DNA of 7,630 nucleotides from CADAWZ01 sp045114665 (GCA_045114665.1 JBGUKW010000194.1:1-7630), one strand, 5' to 3'. Positions 1 to 6,139 are shown, numbered from the stretch's first letter. Program-made: numbers and translations. Notes: generated by a model from the sequence alone, not told the origin.

Positions 1-77
1 ATAACAAACAACTTGAAGAAGATAAAAAAGAATCGGAAGTCAAGATAGAAAATAACAAACAACTTGAAGAAGATAAA
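1..77 (+). repeat. 51-bp direct repeat inside the lysine-rich tail
   Basis: A 26-base stretch at 1-26 is repeated exactly at 52-77. The period of 51 bases equals 17 codons, so both copies encode the same NKQLEEDK peptide. The first copy touches the window edge, so more copies may lie upstream. Confidence 0.8.
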
Positions 78-167
78 CAGATAAAAGAAACAGGAAAAAT
101 GTATAAGAATCCTAAGAAACAAAAAAAAGCTGGAAAAAATAAAGGTAATAAGGGGAAAAGATATTAA
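1..167 (+). CDS. C-terminal tail of an unidentified lysine-rich protein (5' end outside window)
   Basis: An open frame enters from the left edge (first full codon at 3) and ends at TAA 165-167, giving the last 54 residues of a longer protein. The tail is extremely charged: a Glu/Lys-rich segment containing NKQLEEDK twice, then a Lys/Gly/Asn-rich end (KKQKKAGKNKGNKGKRY). Such basic, low-complexity tails occur on RNA- or DNA-binding proteins, but no domain is visible and the family cannot be named. The repeat period is 17 codons, so repeat changes would keep the frame. No intrinsic terminator is evident between its stop and the next gene. Confidence is in its being coding, not in any function. 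Confidence 0.65.
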   Translation, partial: NKQLEEDKKESEVKIENNKQLEEDKQIKETGKMYKNPKKQKKAGKNKGNKGKRY

Positions 168-339
168 AATATAAAAAAGGTTTTTCTGTTATTTTGTCTA
201 AAATATAAATTTACTTTTTAGAATTTTTTTATTATGTTATATAATTTTGTTAATATAACAAATTTTGGGTTAATAATTGTTCTAATTTATTTCTTTAGGG
301 TTATATTAAATAATTTTAAAAAATAGAAAAGAGTAGAGT

Positions 340-1350
340 ATGTCTTTCAATACTAGTGGAAAACTTAGAAAAGTTGTAGCTGTCGGAGATATTCATGGTG
401 ATTATTATAGAATTCTTAGAATATTAGAAGAACAGCAAATTCTCATTCCTGGAACTCTTGTTTGGGATCCTTTCAGCGATAATGTTGACTTAGTTTTTAT
501 TGGCGATTATGTTGATTGGAGAGGGGAATTACTTGAAGGAGATAAGAAAGAATGGGATAAAGGACCATATAAAGTTCTTTGGCTTTTAAGATTTCTTATT
601 GAAACAACTGAAAAGTTGAGTAAAAAATACAAGACTTTTAAATCCAAGGTTTATATAATCATGGGTAACCATGATGACATGATGATGGAGTCTCTAAACA
701 TTTTTAATTTATTGGATAAAGATGATGTTGAACAGATCGTCAACGATCCAACTGGATATGCTGTTGTTGCACAAAAATATATGGATTCAGGAAAAGATGT
801 TTCTGTTATAATGGATGCAATAATGCGTTTCTTGAATTGGTATGTTCAGGGTGGACAGCATACGATAGAGAGCTTTGGTGGACTTTATGAATGGAAAAAA
901 TCTCTTGAAGGTGATATGGGAGAATTTTTAAATAAATATTTGAGATTAGGAGTTATAATAAATAACAAGCTCTATACTCATTCTGTACCAGATAAGAAAG
1001 AATTTTGGGTCAATATTGAAAATGCTGGAAATATAAAATGTGGAGTTAAAAACAAACTAAAAGAAGCATTTTTATGGGGTAGGAAAATATGGGGCTATGA
1101 TTTTACAACAGGACAGAGAACAAAGCCACATACTTCTGCAGAAGTCGATGAAATGCTGAGAATGTGTGGTGTAAAAGGATTTGTTGTTGGTCATACTCCT
1201 ATGAAAAAGGATTATCCTGTAATGGCTTGTGAGGGTAGAATTGTAAATATTGATTTACATGGTATTCCTGGAAGTCAGCCTTATGTAGAAATTTATTATA
1301 AAGATGATTCTGAAAATGATTCTTCTAAAAATAAGAAGCATAAAAAATAG
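340..1350 (+). CDS. PPP-like metallophosphoesterase
   Basis: A complete 336-residue calcineurin-type metallophosphoesterase, expected to be a cytosolic two-metal phosphatase. The metal-site motifs appear in order: GDIHGD at residues 16-21, GDYVDWRG at 55-62, GNHD at 109-112, a histidine in LYTHS at 214, and GHTP at 284-287. The domain order matches PF00149 enzymes near the PPP serine/threonine phosphatase and Ap4A hydrolase branch; the true substrate (phosphoprotein, dinucleotide or other) cannot be told from sequence. Motif II differs from canonical GDxVDRG by an extra Trp60 between Asp59 and Arg61. The segment from about 115 to 205 is long and unlike short bacterial PPP enzymes. The C-terminus ends in a polar lysine-rich tail. 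The start has only a weak purine-rich site (gagtagag) before it and no convincing promoter. It appears monocistronic, with a strong terminator 22 bases after the stop. Confidence 0.88.
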   Translation: MSFNTSGKLRKVVAVGDIHGDYYRILRILEEQQILIPGTLVWDPFSDNVDLVFIGDYVDWRGELLEGDKKEWDKGPYKVLWLLRFLIETTEKLSKKYKTFKSKVYIIMGNHDDMMMESLNIFNLLDKDDVEQIVNDPTGYAVVAQKYMDSGKDVSVIMDAIMRFLNWYVQGGQHTIESFGGLYEWKKSLEGDMGEFLNKYLRLGVIINNKLYTHSVPDKKEFWVNIENAGNIKCGVKNKLKEAFLWGRKIWGYDFTTGQRTKPHTSAEVDEMLRMCGVKGFVVGHTPMKKDYPVMACEGRIVNIDLHGIPGSQPYVEIYYKDDSENDSSKNKKHKK

Positions 1351-1371
1351 CATTTAGTTTATTATATCCAT

Positions 1372-1414
1372 GCCGTCTTTGATTTTTATTTTCCAAAACA
1401 TAGACGGCTTTTTT
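1372..1414 (+). terminator. Intrinsic terminator of the metallophosphoesterase gene
   Basis: GCCGTCT (1372-1378) pairs perfectly with AGACGGC (1402-1408) and is followed at once by six T residues (1409-1414). The loop of 23 bases is long and A/T-rich, and TTTT and AAAA runs inside it could extend the stem. It separates this gene from the region that follows. Confidence 0.88.
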
Positions 1415-1522
1415 ATTATAGTTTTGGAATATATTTATATATAAAATAATAATGTTTTGCAAAAGCATCAACTTTATTTATAGCAATTTTCAAAATTAGT
1501 GTAAATTTAGTTTGCTAATATT

Positions 1523-1550
1523 TTGCTTACGCCAATTTTTGAGGTATAAT
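1523..1550 (+). promoter_or_regulatory. Sigma-70-type promoter candidate inside the gap
   Basis: TTGCTT (1523-1528) and a consensus TATAAT (1545-1550) are separated by 16 bases. This is the best-matching promoter of the window. Predicted transcription starts near 1557, over 330 bases before the next gene and only about 115 bases before a possible terminator, which suggests a short independent transcript or an attenuated leader. Confidence 0.45.
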
Positions 1551-1648
1551 ATCTTCACTCTGATAGTTTTCTTTTTTATATTTCTCATTTTTCTTGTAAT
1601 AAAATATTGCGAATTAATAGGCTTTTATTTTATCTCTACTATGAGAAA

Positions 1649-1673
1649 ACTGAAGCCATTTCAGTGTTTTTTT
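1649..1673 (+). terminator. Terminator candidate ending a short transcript
   Basis: ACTGAA (1649-1654) pairs with TTCAGT (1660-1665) around a five-base loop (GCCAT), followed after one G by seven T residues (1667-1673). The stem is only 6 bp with two G-C pairs, so the call rests on the T-run and on the promoter about 100 bases upstream. Confidence 0.4.
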
Positions 1674-1767
1674 CCCTTGCTTGCAAGGAGCTGAATTTGC
1701 ATATTATATCGTTACAAAATTGGCTAATTGATGATTGTTTACTTTTTTTTCTTAATATTTTTAAAAA

Positions 1768-1836
1768 TTGCTGTAATTAGCAAAGCATTTTTAATATATA
1801 TATAGCACAGCTAGTTAACTTGCAATCTACTATAAT
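1768..1836 (+). promoter_or_regulatory. Promoter region of the MoxR ATPase gene (two weak candidates)
   Basis: TTGCTG (1768-1773) lies 18 bases before TAATAT (1792-1797). Separately, a consensus TATAAT at 1831-1836 has no recognisable -35 box at the right distance. TTGCT/AGCAA arms around a six-base spacer (1768-1772 and 1779-1783) overlap the first -35 box and could be an operator. Which element is used cannot be decided from sequence. Confidence 0.3.
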
Positions 1837-1886
1837 AAACTGGGCAGAAGAAACTGGACAGAAGAGAGAGGGGAGAAAGACGGAGA
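1837..1886 (+). promoter_or_regulatory. Purine-rich leader with a 14-bp tandem duplication and the ATPase ribosome site
   Basis: Two 14-base units (1837-1850 and 1851-1864) differ by one base (AAACTGGGCAGAAG and AAACTGGACAGAAG). They are followed by an almost pure purine run containing GGGGAG (1870-1875) and the functional Shine-Dalgarno GGAG (1882-1885), five bases before the ATG. GGA occurs three times (CTGGAC, GGGGAG, ACGGAG), the last in the ribosome site, a layout compatible with CsrA-type translational repression. That regulation is inference. Confidence 0.45.
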
Positions 1887-1890
1887 TTTT

Positions 1891-2838
1891 ATGGATGAAT
1901 TGAAAAATGTAGATGCTAAATATGTCAAAAAAGTATCAGAAGATGTTATAAAAGAAATAAGTAACCTTATAATAGGGAAGGAAGATGTAATAAGGCAGGT
2001 TTTATATGCTCTATTTTGTGAGGGGCATGTCCTCCTTGAAGATGTCCCAGGTGTTGGAAAGACAATGCTTGCAAAAGCATTTAGCACTGTTTTTGGTCTT
2101 ACAAGTGGAAGAGTTCAATGTACATCAGATTTATTGCCTTCAGATATTTTAGGAGTCAATATTTATAATCAAGTAAAGGGAGAGTTTACATTTAGACCTG
2201 GACCAGTTAATAATAATATTGTTTTGGTTGATGAAATAAACCGTGCTAATCCTAAAACACAATCTGCATTGCTCGAATGTATGGAAGAACGACAGATAAG
2301 CTCTGATGGTGTTACAATTCCAGTTCCAAGACCTTTTATGATTATAGCTACTCAAAATCCAATAGAATATGAAGGTACTTTTTCTCTTCCTGAAGCACAA
2401 CTGGATAGATTTTTCTTAAAAGCTTCTATTGGTTATCCTGATTTTGATTCAGAGTTTTCTATTTTAGATCAAAAAGAATCTCAAAAGGATAAGTTGGTAA
2501 AACCTCTCGATCCACTTCCTGATTTAATGGCTATAAGGGAATTTGTAGAAAATGTTTTTGTTGAAGAAGGAGTTAAAAAATATATTGTTTCTCTCGTCAG
2601 AGCAACAAGAGAGGATTCTGCAGTATTTTTGGGATCAAGCCCAAGAGGTTCTATTGCACTTCAACATGCTGCTAAAGCTGTGGCAGCAATAGAAGGAAGA
2701 GATTATGTTATTCCTGATGATGTTAAAAAAGTAGTTCACCCTATTTTAGAACATAGAATCAGACTTTCATATTCTGATTCTTCTTCGATTTCGTCTTTTC
2801 TTGATAAGATAATGAATTCAGTATCTGTACCAATATGA
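1891..2838 (+). CDS. MoxR-family AAA+ ATPase
   Basis: A complete 315-residue MoxR ATPase (AAA_3 type), a family that acts as a cytosolic chaperone activating or inserting cofactors into partner proteins with von Willebrand A domains. Motifs are intact and ordered: Walker A EDVPGVGKT at residues 50-58, Walker B VLVDEINRA from 111 with Asp114 and Glu115, sensor 1 in ATQNP (Asn156), the family signature FSLPEAQLDRF just after it, and sensor 2 SPRG at 250-253. Length is typical of the family. The ATG has a good GGAG site five bases upstream. The gene 49 bases downstream encodes a secreted protein rather than the usual DUF58 and vWA (Bat-like) partners, so its target is unknown. The generic symbol moxR would only indicate family, so none is assigned. 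Confidence 0.96.
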   Translation: MDELKNVDAKYVKKVSEDVIKEISNLIIGKEDVIRQVLYALFCEGHVLLEDVPGVGKTMLAKAFSTVFGLTSGRVQCTSDLLPSDILGVNIYNQVKGEFTFRPGPVNNNIVLVDEINRANPKTQSALLECMEERQISSDGVTIPVPRPFMIIATQNPIEYEGTFSLPEAQLDRFFLKASIGYPDFDSEFSILDQKESQKDKLVKPLDPLPDLMAIREFVENVFVEEGVKKYIVSLVRATREDSAVFLGSSPRGSIALQHAAKAVAAIEGRDYVIPDDVKKVVHPILEHRIRLSYSDSSSISSFLDKIMNSVSVPI

Positions 2839-2845
2839 TTTTTCG

Positions 2846-2882
2846 CTCCTAAATTTTAAATTTAGGAGAAAAAAAATAGGAG
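2846..2882 (+). promoter_or_regulatory. Perfect inverted repeat next to a duplicated Shine-Dalgarno site
   Basis: CTCCTAAATT (2846-2855) and AATTTAGGAG (2859-2868) form a perfect 10-bp stem with a three-base loop. An A-run follows, not a T-run, so it is not a terminator on the + strand. TAGGAG occurs twice: in the right arm (2863-2868) and again at 2877-2882, where it is the ribosome site of the next gene, five bases before its ATG. CTCCTA in the left arm can pair with either copy, so the hairpin may control translation or protect the mRNA between the two genes. Confidence 0.6.
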
Positions 2883-2887
2883 TTTTT

Positions 2888-3667
2888 ATGAAAAAGTTTT
2901 TATTTTTATTCACATTTATTTTATTCACTTTTATATGCTATATGCCAGCATTTTCTGCTTATAAACCACCTACATCTGATATAATTGTTTTTGTAGATGT
3001 TGAAGGTGGAATAAAAAAAGATATTTCAGAAGCAAGTAAAGTTCCTCTTTTTTGTCTCTATAAAGATGGTCGTTTGATATATTCCACGATAGGGGAGGAC
3101 AATCTTACTTTTTTAATGGAAGCAAAATTAAATGATGATGAAATTGACAGAGTCAAGAGCTTTTTTTCATCTTTTGAAGAATGGAATGATATTTATGACG
3201 ATTGTCCTTTGAAGGACATGCCTATTGTCAATATAACTGCAAATATTGACGGAAATGTTAGAACATTTTCGATAAGAGGCATTGATTATGCTATGAGTCA
3301 AAAGACTATTCCTGCTAAATTGACATCATTTTATCGCTATGTTGCATTTTATTCAAATGATGAGGCTAAAGAATATGAAGCAGATGAAATTTACTTATAT
3401 GTAAAATCAGCTTCTACTCCTGATCCAGATTCACTTTATAGACTCATAGGTTGGAGAGTTAAGATTAATTTGGAATCAATTATTGAAGAGTCTGGATTAT
3501 CTGGTGTTTCATCTGTAAAATTGACAGGAAAAAATGCTAAAAAGGCTGTTAAATGTTTGAAATATTTTACACCTTATATGACGGGAGATCTTCCTGTTTT
3601 TGTTAGACAACAGGGTAAGTATTATTCTCTTGCTTTTAGACCTTTATTGCCTCACGAGTTAAAATAG
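2888..3667 (+). CDS. Secreted protein of unknown function
   Basis: A complete 259-residue protein exported by a Sec-type signal peptide: KK at 2-3, a Phe/Leu-rich hydrophobic core at about 4-19 and a likely cleavage site around PAFSA (20-24). Cys17 is not in a lipobox, so it is probably not a lipoprotein. The mature part is soluble, with no further membrane segment. It contains the pattern VPLFCLYKDGRLIYST (from about residue 52) followed by LNDDEIDRVKSFF, resembling uncharacterised secreted proteins with a P-x-F-x-LY-x-DG-x-x-IY motif; I know of no defined function. TAGGAG sits five bases before the ATG. The 49-base gap and lack of a terminator suggest co-transcription with the ATPase, so an ATPase-related envelope role is possible but unproven. 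selC begins 50 bases after the stop. Confidence 0.87.
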   Translation: MKKFLFLFTFILFTFICYMPAFSAYKPPTSDIIVFVDVEGGIKKDISEASKVPLFCLYKDGRLIYSTIGEDNLTFLMEAKLNDDEIDRVKSFFSSFEEWNDIYDDCPLKDMPIVNITANIDGNVRTFSIRGIDYAMSQKTIPAKLTSFYRYVAFYSNDEAKEYEADEIYLYVKSASTPDPDSLYRLIGWRVKINLESIIEESGLSGVSSVKLTGKNAKKAVKCLKYFTPYMTGDLPVFVRQQGKYYSLAFRPLLPHELK

Positions 3668-3684
3668 AACAATAATATTCTATA

Positions 3685-3710
3685 GGTGATGGGACGAGGG
3701 GGACTGTTGG
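3685..3710 (+). promoter_or_regulatory. G-rich 5' leader immediately upstream of selC
   Basis: Four G-tracts (3685-3686, 3691-3693, 3698-3702, 3709-3710) occur within 26 bases in an otherwise A/T-rich setting. They could form a two-layer G-quadruplex, or be the GC-rich discriminator and leader typical of stable-RNA promoters. A weak promoter, TTGCCT (3647-3652) with AATAAT (3671-3676) and an 18-base spacer, overlaps the end of the preceding gene. Confidence 0.3.
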
Positions 3711-3717
3711 AAAAAAT

Positions 3718-3810
3718 GGAAGCAGTAAGAGTCTGGTGGCTCTCGCCGACTTCAAATCGGTTGGAGAATGATAAATTCTCAGATGGTTCGATTCCTTTCT
3801 GCTTCCGCCA
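3718..3810 (+). tRNA. selC: tRNA-Sec (anticodon UCA)
   Basis: The 93-base selenocysteine tRNA, which is charged with serine, converted to Sec-tRNA and delivered to in-frame UGA codons by SelB. Every arm can be drawn: an 8-bp acceptor stem (3718-3725 with 3799-3806), a 6-bp D stem with a four-base loop (3728-3733 with 3738-3743), an anticodon stem (3745-3749 with 3757-3761) with loop CUUCAAA and anticodon UCA at 3752-3754, a long variable arm (GAGAAU 3764-3769 with AUUCUC 3775-3780), and a T arm with loop UUCGAUU (3787-3793). The 8-bp acceptor and 6-bp D stem are hallmarks of bacterial tRNA-Sec. Discriminator G3807 and CCA (3808-3810) are encoded. The T stem has one U-U mismatch (3784/3796). 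A run of eight T residues follows directly and may end transcription. tRNA genes, selC included, are frequent island integration sites. Confidence 0.96.
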
Positions 3811-3851
3811 TTTTTTTTGTTCACAAATATTGATAAGAAGAAATAATACAT

Positions 3852-5786
3852 ATGACAACAGAGAATAAAGAATTCGAAAAAATAGAAGATATTATTTCTA
3901 AATTAGATAATTTGGAAAACTATGGTTTAGATTTTATATTTCACAATGTTTATAATTATATAATTAGAACAGATTACGATAAAAAAACTATACAAAAATT
4001 AAAGAATTTTTTAAATAAAAATAGAGATTTTATAAAATCTTTTTTTAAAATTAAAAATAATTTTGATAAAGAGAAAACTTTGATTTTTTATTGTAGATTT
4101 TGGGGATTTGGTGGTTGTGAAAGAGTTTTATCTATATTATTGCCTTATTTAGCAAAAAAATATAATGTTATTTTGATAACTAAGGATGAAAAGGGTTTTC
4201 TTTTACCTCCTGAAGTAGAGCATTTGAAGATAGATAGTTTAAATGAAGATAAAATTCAAGAAATGCTTGTTCCATTTTGTTTAGCTTTTTCTGTTGATGT
4301 ATTTATGCCTTTTCAAAATTTAGTGGAAAGTATTTTTAAATATTATGATATAATGAAAAGAATTGGTATTAAAACAATAGCTTATAATCATGAGAATTAT
4401 TTTACTATTTTTGAAGAACCAACTTTGAATATGTCAATACCTTATAGAAATGAAAGATTGAAAAATGCTACAGTTGTAATTTGGTTATTAAATTATTTTG
4501 ATAATATATATTCTTTAAATAATGATAACAGCATTGTTATGGCTAATCCTCTTGTTTTAGATATAAAAAATGAGAAGCATAGACATACAAATAATATTAT
4601 TGCTATTGCAAATTATGTTAGTCCTTATAAACGATTAGACATTACTATAGCAGTATTTTCAAAGATTCTAAAATTAAAGGAAGATACTGAATTATATTTA
4701 GTTGGAGATTATAGAAAAGAACAACTCGATTTATTGTTAAAAGAGCACAATATTCCTAATAAAAATATTCATATTGTTGGTCGTGTTGACAATGTACAGG
4801 AATATTATGATAAATCTTCTGTGATGATATTAACTTCTTCTTCAGCAGAAGCCTTTCCTATGGTTTTTTTAGAAGCTGGATCACAAGGTATTCCTTCTGT
4901 TATTTTTAACATTCCAGGGCTAGAATCTGTAATAATCGAAGGTAAAAATGGTTTTATTGTGGATATAGGTAATCTTGATGGAATGGCGGAAAAAGTTGTA
5001 AATCTTTTACAAAATAAAGAACTATATGATTATATGAGTTTGAAGGCATTAGAACTTTCTAAAAGATTTACTAAAAATAAATTTTTTGAAAATTGGGATA
5101 ATTTATTGGATTGTATTTTCACATATTCAAATCAATATGATTTGAATGTCGCTTTAAAAGAACGATTTCCTAAAAATCATTTTGACAAAGATATTTTTAT
5201 AAAAAACATTGTAAAACAATATGAGAACAATTATGCTAATTCTGTTCTATATAACCAAAAACAAATAAAAGAGCTTGATAATGCTGTAAAATATAGAGAT
5301 GGAATAATACAGGACTTGGATAATGCTGTAAAATATAAAGAAAAAATTTTAAAAGATTGGGATATAGCTATTAAAGATAGAAATAAAATAATAAATGATC
5401 TTAATAATACTGTCAAAGATAGAGATTCTGCTATTGAAAATTTGCATAATCAAAATAATATTCTGAAAAGTTCTTGGTCATATCGAATTGGTCGTTTCTG
5501 TACATATTTTCTTTCAATTCCTTGGGAGTTTTGTAAATTTATTCGTGATTATAATTTAATTAAAAAATCAAAATTATTTGACAGTGAATATTATCTTGCA
5601 GAAAATGAAGATGTTAAGAGAGCCAAAATTGATCCAATTAAACATTACTTAAAATTTGGTTGGAAAGAGGGTAGAAATCCTTCAACAAATTTTGATGGCA
5701 ATGAATATTTAAATAAAAGACATGATGTAAAAGCTGCTGGTATCTGTCCATTAGTACATTATTTGTTAAAGAATAACAAATTTTAG
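3852..5786 (+). CDS. GT-B glycosyltransferase with coiled-coil and C-terminal FDxxYYL-type repeats
   Basis: A complete 644-residue enzyme expected to add sugars to a surface polysaccharide or glycoprotein from an activated sugar. The N-terminal Rossmann half has a glycine-rich FWGFGGCERVL at residues 83-93. The C-terminal donor-binding half (about 245-400) has the GT4-type E-x7-E motif (Glu333 and Glu341 in EAFPMVFLE) followed by GIPSVIFN and NGFIVD. Residues 475-540 are a coiled coil of 14-residue repeats, followed by SSWSYRIGR, like the SWR-type segment after coiled coils in many polysaccharide transferases. Residues 576-644 hold two repeats of FDxxYYL...DV...P..HYL...GW.EGR.PS type, the second incomplete. 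There is no signal peptide or membrane helix. The start has a weak AAGAAG site. It is more A/T-rich than genes left of selC and has no other polysaccharide genes beside it, suggesting acquisition as an accessory gene. Confidence 0.9.
   Translation: MTTENKEFEKIEDIISKLDNLENYGLDFIFHNVYNYIIRTDYDKKTIQKLKNFLNKNRDFIKSFFKIKNNFDKEKTLIFYCRFWGFGGCERVLSILLPYLAKKYNVILITKDEKGFLLPPEVEHLKIDSLNEDKIQEMLVPFCLAFSVDVFMPFQNLVESIFKYYDIMKRIGIKTIAYNHENYFTIFEEPTLNMSIPYRNERLKNATVVIWLLNYFDNIYSLNNDNSIVMANPLVLDIKNEKHRHTNNIIAIANYVSPYKRLDITIAVFSKILKLKEDTELYLVGDYRKEQLDLLLKEHNIPNKNIHIVGRVDNVQEYYDKSSVMILTSSSAEAFPMVFLEAGSQGIPSVIFNIPGLESVIIEGKNGFIVDIGNLDGMAEKVVNLLQNKELYDYMSLKALELSKRFTKNKFFENWDNLLDCIFTYSNQYDLNVALKERFPKNHFDKDIFIKNIVKQYENNYANSVLYNQKQIKELDNAVKYRDGIIQDLDNAVKYKEKILKDWDIAIKDRNKIINDLNNTVKDRDSAIENLHNQNNILKSSWSYRIGRFCTYFLSIPWEFCKFIRDYNLIKKSKLFDSEYYLAENEDVKRAKIDPIKHYLKFGWKEGRNPSTNFDGNEYLNKRHDVKAAGICPLVHYLLKNNKF
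5274..5441 (+). repeat. Four 42-bp tandem repeats encoding 14-residue coiled-coil units
   Basis: Units at 5274-5315, 5316-5357, 5358-5399 and 5400-5441 encode LDNAVKYRDGIIQD, LDNAVKYKEKILKD, WDIAIKDRNKIIND and LNNTVKDRDSAIEN. The first two share 19 identical consecutive bases; the later two have diverged. Fourteen residues are two heptads, so copy-number change would lengthen the coiled coil without breaking it. Confidence 0.85.
5761..5784 (+). terminator. Hairpin overlapping the end of the glycosyltransferase gene
   Basis: ATTTGTTA (5761-5768) and TAACAAAT (5774-5781) form a perfect 8-bp stem with a five-base loop, followed by TTT before the stop codon is completed. It is A/T-rich with a short T-run, so it is a weak terminator candidate, but no better one lies near this end. 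Confidence 0.3.
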
Positions 5787-6139
5787 ACATACTTCCCATA
5801 AATGGTGTGAACTGCACCCAATTTTTGGCACTTGACGGAGGTGCATTTCATAAATTTAGTGGCGTTATGGTGCATTTCGGTAAAAAATCAAATATCTTGT
5901 TTAAAATTAATAATTTTTCTACAAAAAACGCTGTAATAATACTAAATAGATATAAATAACACCTGCATTTTTTAAAAAAAAGGTAAATTTTCGATATTTT
6001 CACATAAAAAACCGCTTTTTTATCTATTTTCTATATATTTTCACTTGTTTTTATAGATTGAAAATTTTTAACAGATGATTATTTTTTGAAATAAAACTTT
6101 CTGGAAAATTTGATTTTGTCGAAAATTTTTTTTCGATTT
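5787..6139. other. 353-bp AT-rich stretch without a gene
   Basis: No frame on either strand has a plausible start, ribosome site and length. The longest minus-strand candidate (5783-5875) would be 30 residues and has no visible site. The stretch contains a locally GC-richer inverted-repeat element (5808-5878), an A6/T6 hairpin around CCGC (6004-6023) and the hairpin at 6119-6136. The rest is A/T-rich sequence in which I see no function. Confidence 0.6.
5808..5878. repeat. IS-end-like imperfect inverted repeat with a third copy of one arm
   Basis: TGAACTGCACC (5808-5818) and GGTGCATTTCA (5840-5850) are inverted copies with one mismatch in 11. GGTGCATTTC recurs directly at 5869-5878. The block is GC-richer than its surroundings. 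TGAACTGCACCC resembles the terminal repeats of IS3/IS150-group elements as I remember them. No transposase remains in the window, so it could be a solo IS end, a very short MITE-like unit or an unrelated repeat. Confidence 0.35.

Larger units (their letters stand above)
1415..1890. other. 476-bp gap without a convincing protein gene
   Basis: No frame here has both a plausible start with a ribosome site and protein-like composition. A hydrophobic 60-codon frame at 1512-1694 would need a TTG start, has no Shine-Dalgarno site and overlaps a good promoter. What can be seen is a promoter at 1523-1550, a hairpin with a T-run at 1649-1673, a CTTGCAAG palindrome just after it, and the promoter/leader region of the ATPase gene from about 1768 onward. 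The gap may therefore hold a short non-coding transcript. Confidence 0.6.

Noticed and set aside
1512..1694. Hydrophobic 60-codon frame on the + strand
   Set aside because: It needs a TTG start without a ribosome site, overlaps a strong promoter and a terminator candidate, and its Phe/Ile/Leu bias is what T-rich DNA gives by chance.
1830..2400. Minus-strand frames of 83-85 codons within the ATPase region
   Set aside because: They are antisense shadows of the clearly real MoxR gene and its leader.
2836..2838. TGA of the ATPase gene as a selenocysteine codon
   Set aside because: The protein is already full family length, the frame beyond is short, and the hairpin at 2846-2868 has an A/T-rich three-base loop unlike a bacterial SECIS.
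2846..2868. Intrinsic terminator between the ATPase and secreted-protein genes
   Set aside because: The perfect stem is followed by an A-run on the + strand and lacks a T-run on the minus strand.
3636..3868. Frames of 60-71 codons across selC on both strands
   Set aside because: They run through a tRNA gene whose secondary structure is fully accounted for, and have no protein-like features.
5231..5416. Minus-strand frame of 61 codons
   Set aside because: It is antisense to the 42-bp coiled-coil repeats; its periodic sequence only mirrors them.
5783..5875. Minus-strand 30-codon frame with several Cys and His
   Set aside because: No ribosome site, overlaps the end of the glycosyltransferase gene, and is explained by the inverted-repeat element it spans.
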